64,000 nucleotides of DNA from Aurifilum marmelostoma (Eukaryota > Ascomycota > Sordariomycetes > Diaporthales > Cryphonectriaceae), in the NCBI GenBank assembly GCA_027559495.1, contig JAMXSV010000019.1, positions 434,001 through 498,000 of the forward strand, in the 5' to 3' direction. Positions 57,441 to 64,000 of this stretch are shown piece after piece. The translations under genes were made by a program, and so were the position numbers. The notes under the pieces are model-generated. The model was not told the DNA's origin and did not search any database. It was given only the letters and a program-made list of their open reading frames with translations. Every line of letters starts with the position of its first letter. The first letter of the stretch is position 1.

Positions 57441-59227
57441 TTTCGGTGGCTCGAGGAGGTGTACACTTTGTTTGGTTGTGTTGATTGGTGTTCGGTCTGA
57501 GGGCCAGGTGAGGTTGGTGTGTAACTGGGTGTCGAGAGATGATGGTTCAGCTCAGCAGGCTCTCAGGTGCTCGTCACGATTAGCTGGACGTTTTGGAGGC
57601 GTGGAAAGCCTGCTGAGGTCGTGATGCTGTAGTTTCAACCAGCTAGCGAGTGAGAAAAAGATCCGATGATGTCTTGCGTGCGAGAAGAGGACCGAGAGGC
57701 TTGAGAAGGCGAGGTGAACTGATCGTACATCCTAAACGTCAACGACGCATTCGAGAGAGAGTCTCAGCAGAATGTGGCTAGTAATACCTACACTTGCTGT
57801 GCTTTCTGTGCCACAGACGGCTTGCAGAGGTCGAAAAAGCTGACACGGCCCGTATCAAAGATGTAGAAGCTCTTGCATTGGCGATCATGTGATATCGTGT
57901 GTACGAGAACAGTCTCGAGCGCCAGTCAAAACAAAGTGATTGTGAGATTCTGTGGGTTCACAGAGAAAGAGGTGGAGGTGGAGAAAGGAAAGGAAAGTCC
58001 ATTGCCTTGTACCATATATGTGAATATCTTAAATAGAAAGCAGTGGGGGGAGTTAACGACACTGTCGACCAGGACGAGGATCATAGCTTGGTAGCTTCAT
58101 CAGCACGACAGCCATCTGGCCTACAAGGTGCCCTCCTGGTGTCGTCACTCCAGGGCCAAGGAAGAGGACCTCGAGGAGGAGGGATGGAGAAAGTCCTCCG
58201 ATGATCCTATATTCTAGGATTTGAGATGAAGAGTTTCCCAGATGGCAGCCTGACATTGCTGGAACAACCTGATACCGTAGGCGCAGACCGGATGCCGTAC
58301 GACTCTGAGTACTATTGATGCCTTCTGTGACAACGTATTAGACGCGGTAGCCTTGAGGGGCTGGGAGAGACAACGTCGAATAACAGGTGCCTCCGGGCGA
58401 GGCTGCGGCATGGTTGGTGACAAAGCTACTCACCCCGGACGGCCGAGGAAATAGAGACATGTAGCCATGCCGATGTATGGGCATCCATCATGTCATTCTT
58501 CGGAACACACGACAGTCATAAAAAAAATTTTTCGGGAGAGCCTCGTATTGAATATCAGGCTCATGCGTGGAGCTTTACGTAGTCAACCACTAATCAGGAT
58601 GCCACGCAGAAGGACTCATCGCCTTGAGCCGTTTCGAATTCATAAGTCTGATAGACCAGATTCATCATTTTGTCCCACCAACTCCATCGCTATGCTTTCT
58701 GAGACCGGAAGGAAGAGAACGGCAAGCCAGCGCCGAATGCAAGTGCTCTCAGGGCGGCTTCGGACCCCGAGATACATCAGGTCGCTTGTTGAACCTTTGA
58801 GAAGAATTGGCCTAGTATGCTGCAACAAGACAGTCAACGTCAGGAAAAGCCATCACGAGATGTCCAAGTCAGATGCGCTCCCGAAACCATTCCAGAATCT
58901 TGATCAACGTCATGATTTCGCTTCCCTTTGGTTTGCGCCTGCGTGTGGACGATACGCAAGGCCAGGGCGGCTGCTGCTTGTAACAGCCGTTAAGTTAAGA
59001 ACTGGGTCATCCACAGAATCAAGATGATGCACGTGTCCAGCCCGAGCCCTTAGAACACGCCATGCCCTCGACACTACCATTTTCACTGAGCGTAACAGCT
59101 GGTCGGGCCCGGGAGTATAGGAAAGCACCGTATGAACCCAGGCTAGACCACATGTTGCGATCAGGATGAGGGAATATGGCACGACTGTGATGCAGGAGGG
59201 TACTCGACGTGAGACCAAGTCGGAAAA
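57441..59227. other. Intergenic region, about 1.8 kb
   Basis: A 186-codon plus frame at 58467-59027 is Arg-rich with no domain, and its codon pattern does not look coding. No gene is supported. Confidence 0.5.
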
Positions 59228-61081
59228 CTATTTCCTCGGCTTGGGGCGCAAGTCCTCGACGGTAAAGTCCATCTGACTGGAGTGATAGACATGCCCTTTG
59301 GGGTGTACGGCCCCTGTGTATAGATTGTCGATGTTGTGTGGATGGAAGGTGGCGGATTGGGTGCAGCGTAGAATGTGGTCTAGGCCAGGTGGGTTGGTGA
59401 GCCGAAAGATGCCAAATCTATAGCAATGAGTTGATTAGACATTTGGTGTCCTAAGCGAAGAACGATGGGCATAGACGCAGCTAATACTTACGAGGGCTCA
59501 AACCTAGGGGCGCAGACGATGGCAATGCTCTCGTGCATCATCACCTGGTAGCCCGACTGCGTGTGCAGGTCTCTTGAGCTCATGAAGCAGGACTGCGTTG
59601 GGTGCGTGTGTATCCAACCAAAGACCATCAGGTCTTCCTGCGTGCAAAACTCCAAGACAGCCTCCTCGTCGTCCGTCTCGCACGTGTCAGGGGTGCAGTT
59701 TTGCTGGGGAATGACCAGACAGCTGACGAACAAGGCATTGTTAACAGCAGTGCCGCACAAGATGCCACACATCTCCACCCCCCGCCGGGTATTTGGTTCT
59801 GCGAGCCGTAGAAACTCTTCGCGAAGACCTGTGGGGAGAAAGATGGACCGAAGTGGGGTTCCATTCTCAAGATATGCGGCAGGTCGAAAGGTGTATCGTT
59901 CTTTCGCGTGGGCCTTCTCTGCCTTGTTGTCCATCTTGGGTGGCCTTTCTGGAGCTGTGACGGGCCCAGATGATGATTGGTCTTCGCTTGGGCTGTATAT
60001 GGGCTCTTTGTTAGGTCGCGGTGGGGCTGCCTCGAATCGATACTGAGATGCAGACGATAAGGCGTCTGGTTTAGGTGGGCGGGCGGGCGGATGGGCTGGT
60101 GGGCGCTGGCTATGGGCATTGTCCATCAGTCCGCTGTCGTATTGGTGCGAGGGGGTTCTGGAGAATGATGGATAATTATATGAAGGTTGTCGATCGTAGG
60201 CACTCGAGGTGCGGGAATGAGAACGACTGTCGTCCGAGCTAGGTGCCCGACGGGCGTGTTCGGTCTGGTCGAGCCTGCGGCGCACGGCGTCCATGTTGCG
60301 CCTGATGTCATCACCGTCGTCACTTTTCTTCCAGGACAGCATGTTGTCACCATCATCGCTGCTTCTTTGTCTCGGTGCAGGAGCGTCCCAATTGTCCCAC
60401 AGACCTGCAGTTCGCCTCTGTTGCTCCTCCTCCTCTGAGATTCCGGCCTGGCGGGTCGCCTTACGAGCCGCATCGCGCCGTCTGATCTCTCGCTTGGCCA
60501 GGTCTACCGCCAGTTCCTGATGGTCGTCTGCATCCAACAGTTTCGCGCGGACCTTGGGGTTCCATGAGAGTGCTGGGTCCTTGGCGGCGTGCTTCTCAAA
60601 TGGGGATCTCTCCCCATCCAACTGAGTCGAGGCATCCTGCTGGCTGTCATGAATCTTGACCCACTCCTCGTGTGCAGCCTTCAGCTGGGGGTTGAGCTCG
60701 TCCAAGGTCTCGAGGACAGGCTTTGTTCTAGCTCGAAGGGCCTTCAGGGCCTTCTTGCCCTCTGGATCTTTGGCTTCGGGGTGTGTTGGAATGTATTTGA
60801 TCACGAGGGTGGAAAATCGGTAGAGGAGGAGGTAGGCCTGGGCCAGGTTGCCATCCTGAACATATGCCTGGCCCTATTACAGCTTTGTCAATAGGAATGC
60901 ACAAGTAGCCGGCATGAGGAGATAGGCAGCAACGACCGCGACATACCTGACGGTGGAGGGAGTCTGCAGCGCGCAGCCAATGTTTGAAGGGGACATTGTT
61001 GCTGTAGTTGAAGTTGTTGGCCTCATCTGTGATCTCCGCAATGCTGAGGGGCCTGTCTGGCAGAGACCAGGCAGTATTCAT
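59228..61081 (-). CDS. AMSH/Sst2-like JAMM deubiquitinase
   Basis: Three exons (61081-60948, 60873-59492 and 59418-59228) encode 568 residues. Introns are 74 nt (GTATGT to TAATAG) and 73 nt (GTAAGT to CTATAG). Further in-frame ATGs lie upstream to 61135; I prefer MNTAWSLPDRPLSIAEITDE because the family domain starts there. The N-terminus is a USP8-dimerisation/MIT-like helix bundle (VPFKHWLRAADSLHRQGQAY, AYLLLYRFSTLVIKY). A disordered middle rich in Ser, Pro and Arg follows. The MPN+ domain holds GVEMCGILCG and the metal site His467-x-His469-Pro with Ser477 and Asp480 (HTHPTQSCFMSSRD). The enzyme should remove K63-linked ubiquitin from cargo at ESCRT-bearing endosomes, as AMSH does in animals and Sst2 in fission yeast. 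Confidence 0.92.
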
Positions 61082-62899
61082 CGTGGCTGGCTGGCGATGC
61101 TGTGCTGCTGTGGTCTGGTGCAAAACCATGGGCAAGGGCAGGCAGGACGCGGCGTGGTGGCCTGTGAAAGTGACGTCGTGGGTGCCGGTTCAGGAATGCA
61201 GGGGCGAGACCATGATGTGGAGAGGGGCAGTCTCGTAGCTCTTTAGGATTCTGCACAGAACAGTCAGGTCTGGTTGTCAGAAGAGTTTGCTCTTCTTCAT
61301 GACGCCTGGGCTGTGAGGGGTTGCTGATGGTAACACAAGCCAGACCCTGGAAGGGGCTCTGCTCTCTTGGCTGCCGTTTGTTTACGGTTCGCAGTCAAAG
61401 GTACTGCAATGGCAGGCATCAATGGGACTGCTCTCTTTGGGCTCCTGCTGGTCAGGCGCGCACAGCAGCTGGTAGGTTTAGCTTCCTGACCCTCTGAACC
61501 CCACCATGGAGCAACCCTGTCCAGCTGCCCAGTCGAGGGCCTCTATGGTGGCAGGAGGCCTTGTGATGACATAAGCGAGCAAGGTATACCAGGAACAGAA
61601 CTGCAGGTACTTGATCATGCGGGTCAGTGGACATGCTGAAGCAGGTGAGAAGTCATTTCCTGTTAAGATTCCCAATGATTGATAATTGATCTCATTGTTG
61701 AAACTGGAAATCACTATGCCAAGTATATATAAGAGATGTGAGGTGGACTTGGGTAAACACAAATGATGATAGAGTTCGGGTGGCTGCCTGGAGCCTACAG
61801 AGTATACCAAGCAGTACTGGGGCTCTGGGTTCTGGCCAGTGAACTACTATTGTAAGCACCCAGACAGCCTGACTTACACTGATACACCCCATTACAGCCA
61901 TAGCAGATGACCTCCTGATCCAGCTCTACGATCGCCACCCACCTTCATCGCCACAGTGCTTGAAGGAAAGAGACGAAATAATTGGAAAAGGAAAGAAAAG
62001 AAAAACAAAAGTTACTTTGTAAGATAAGAACAAGGAAAACTTTTTGGAAAAGACAGGGGAAGAGGGGAAAGAGAGAAAAAAAAAATCTTCGGGCCCTCCG
62101 CTGGCTAGAACCTGCCCTCCTCTGCCTTCCCACTCACTGCCTGCCTTTCCTTCGCTAATCTCCGCCTCGGGATAAGCCGGAGAACAGAGCCCAACTCACC
62201 GACCGCGTCTCATCCCGTCCACTAAACCACACCACCCGCCGTCATACTGGACCAACTCCTCAGCTGATAATTCCTGACATGTTGTCGCAGGGTCGCACGC
62301 CCGTCTAGCCCTCTCTGTCCCCCCCCCCCTTCTCCCTCCAAGGCCCCGAGCCCCCGTCCACACCAATTGCCGGTCCCACACGACAGACTGGCAGGTCAGA
62401 GCTAAGGTGAGTTTTAGGGTGCAGGTACTATAGCACGACATCTCGCCAACCTTCCAAAACCTTCTCCTGGCAGTGGCCGTAGTCTTCCGATCGAGGGCCC
62501 AGTTCCACGCCATCCCGTCTTGCCGCCTCGGACGACACCCGCTTGGTTGACAGAAGGGGGGAAGGGGGGCTGTTATTTTCGTGGGATTATCGTTGATCAT
62601 GGAGACTTTTCTTATTTTTTCACTCTCTCTTTTTTATTTTCGTTTCTCCACCGCCCCTGTCCCTGGGCGAGGCTGTAAGGCTGAGTGAGGATTGGGTCTA
62701 GGATAAAAAGGTCGTTCCTCCTCGAGGGCAGCACATGTCTACTCGAGTCCTGTCTGTACCCAATATCAACATAGCATCTTAATCTTACTACTACTGTTCC
62801 TCAACTACTAGAGTCATATACTCCCACCTACATATTATTATACTATACACTCACTCTCAAACTATAGCGGGTGTACTCAAACTCCTCAACACAACAACC
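61082..62899. other. Intergenic region, about 1.8 kb
   Basis: Divergent promoter region for the deubiquitinase (minus) and the small unknown gene (plus). It contains a C run near 62321-62330, and ACTACTACT/AACTACTAG-like short repeats and CTCACTCTC-type pyrimidine DNA just before 62900. Frames on the minus strand (61478-61901, 62196-62600) have no domain. Confidence 0.5.
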
Positions 62900-63707
62900 A
62901 TGGCCACAGATCTGGATATTCAGTGTCGATGTAAGGATCACCACCTACATGTCCATCCTCAACTTGATATACCTATCCCCCTATCCTTAAGAGTAAAAAA
63001 CACTAACGTCTCATCTCTTCACAGCAACCATCGAAACCTCCTACCCCCTCTTCGTGATTCACACAAACCACGTCACCACCCTCCCAGACACAACCCTCTT
63101 CGCCCTCTGCCAACAAATCTACACCACAGCCCTCGCCAACCTCTTCCCCAGCACCGCCACGCCCACCCCTTCGCTGCGTGACATCCTCGCCGCCACCTTC
63201 GACTCAGACCACCGTGCCTTTGTCCTCGACGACACCTCCTCGCCCGATACCCAGCGCATCCTCGCCGCCCTGGACGCCGACTCGCGCGGCTGCCTCTTTG
63301 CCCAGGCCATCGCGGGCATCGTCAGCATCCTGCGCTCTGTCGCCGCCTGCCGGCCCTCGCTGTCAGAGGAGGCTATCGCCGCCAGGCTGCGGCGCTTCGC
63401 CGACGGCGAGGACAGGCGGGCCATGCTTGCCGCCGTGGAGACGAGCCCCGTCTGGTCCGACTGTTTCGAGAAGGCCCAGATCGGGCGGGTGATCATGCGA
63501 GCAATCGGCCTAAATGTCGATGGTGATGATGACGACGTGCTCGTGGAGGGCGGCGCCGAGACGGTGAAGAATGGCGCCGCGGCGGCGACGACGGTGTCGG
63601 TGGTGGAGGTGGATGATATCTACAACGAGCCTGCGTTCAACGACGGGCCGCACCCGACTCGGAATCTGGGTGTTCCTGATGTGTTTACGATTATGGCGCT
63701 CAACTGA
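62900..63707 (+). CDS. Hypothetical small protein
   Basis: Exons 62900-62930 and 63025-63707 encode 237 residues. The 94-nt intron has a GTAAGG donor, a CTAAC branch site and a CACAG acceptor, giving MATDLDIQCRS-TIETSYPLF. The start context ACCATGG is strong. The protein is helical and alanine-rich (CLFAQAIAGIVSILRSVAAC, EEAIAARLRRFADGED), with the ending GVPDVFTIMALN. No signal peptide or membrane helix is seen. I do not recognise the family. About 290 bp of non-coding 3' sequence follow to the window end. Confidence 0.7.
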
Positions 63708-64000
63708 GGTAGCCTGTGGAGTTAACGAGCTCGTCGGCTGGCTAGCCCACATGAGAAGGAAACCCGGGAAGGCGTACATTTTTTTTTCTCTCCTTTTCTT
63801 TTGGGGGATTGCAAGGGCATATGAGGCGCAGGACACCGAGATCAGACTGCATTTCGTACATAGCGATGACGGGGCGTTTCTTTCTTCTCTCCAGTCATGA
63901 ACTCAGGCGTCAGAATTTGACTTTTTACCTTGAAAGAGAGGAACACATGGCTTCTCTCAAGAAATGATACGAGCTATTCTCCTTTCTACATTATCTCTGG

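Noticed and set aside
58467..59027. 186-codon Arg-rich plus frame
   Set aside because: No motif, hydrophobic pattern or coding-like third-position bias, and no splice partner.
60948..61135. Longer N-terminus for the deubiquitinase from upstream in-frame ATGs
   Set aside because: Adds 18 Gln/Thr-rich residues before the conserved start; the ATG at 61081 fits the domain boundary better.

Overview
The window is nuclear DNA of a filamentous ascomycete. Genes carry short spliceosomal introns (47-118 nt in most genes, GT-AG with CTAAC/CTGAC-like branch sites and one probable GC-AG). Gene families are typical of Pezizomycotina (HET, Pth11/rhodopsin-like, DUF6594-like, trypsin-like peptidase, P450, UbiA-type prenyltransferase). 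A mutated ITS2/28S rDNA scrap near 4.3 kb looks like Sordariomycetes (Glomerellales-like), but that is inference from memory of rDNA sequences.

Layout. 0-1.2 kb: C-terminal part of an AAA+ ATPase. 1.5-13.7 kb: a patchy secondary-metabolism-like set: a stand-alone adenylate-forming enzyme, a UbiA-family membrane prenyltransferase/terpene cyclase, a wrecked drug-type MFS transporter carrying a 472-bp TA-flanked inverted-repeat element, a seven-helix rhodopsin-like protein and an intact-looking P450. AT-rich, mutated DNA separates them. 13.7-33.5 kb: a roughly 20-kb AT-rich desert of transposon debris. It holds five copies of an LTR-like repeat, two more TA-flanked inverted-repeat elements (237 and 801 bp), a pair of 197-bp hairpin-bearing repeats and a decayed ankyrin gene. 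Only one plausible gene, a small two-exon membrane/secreted protein, lies in it.

33.5-64 kb: the composition returns to normal and gene density rises. In order: a trypsin/V8-like serine peptidase with an acidic insert, a sugar-transporter pseudogene, a TPR-SET protein, an unknown protein, an ankyrin protein, a DUF6594-like membrane protein, an MDR oxidoreductase with a C-terminal homopolymer frameshift, a SnoaL-like protein, a proline/tyrosine-rich protein, a prolyl-4-hydroxylase-like 2OG oxygenase, a HET protein, an unknown basic protein, an AMSH/Sst2-like JAMM deubiquitinase and an unknown small protein.

How they work together: only the 1.5-13.7 kb group suggests a joint pathway (acid activation, prenyl transfer or terpene cyclisation, oxidation, export), and its transporter is dead. 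The right half looks like unrelated housekeeping and accessory genes. Exon boundaries were read by eye from splice signals and frame continuity; no database search was possible.
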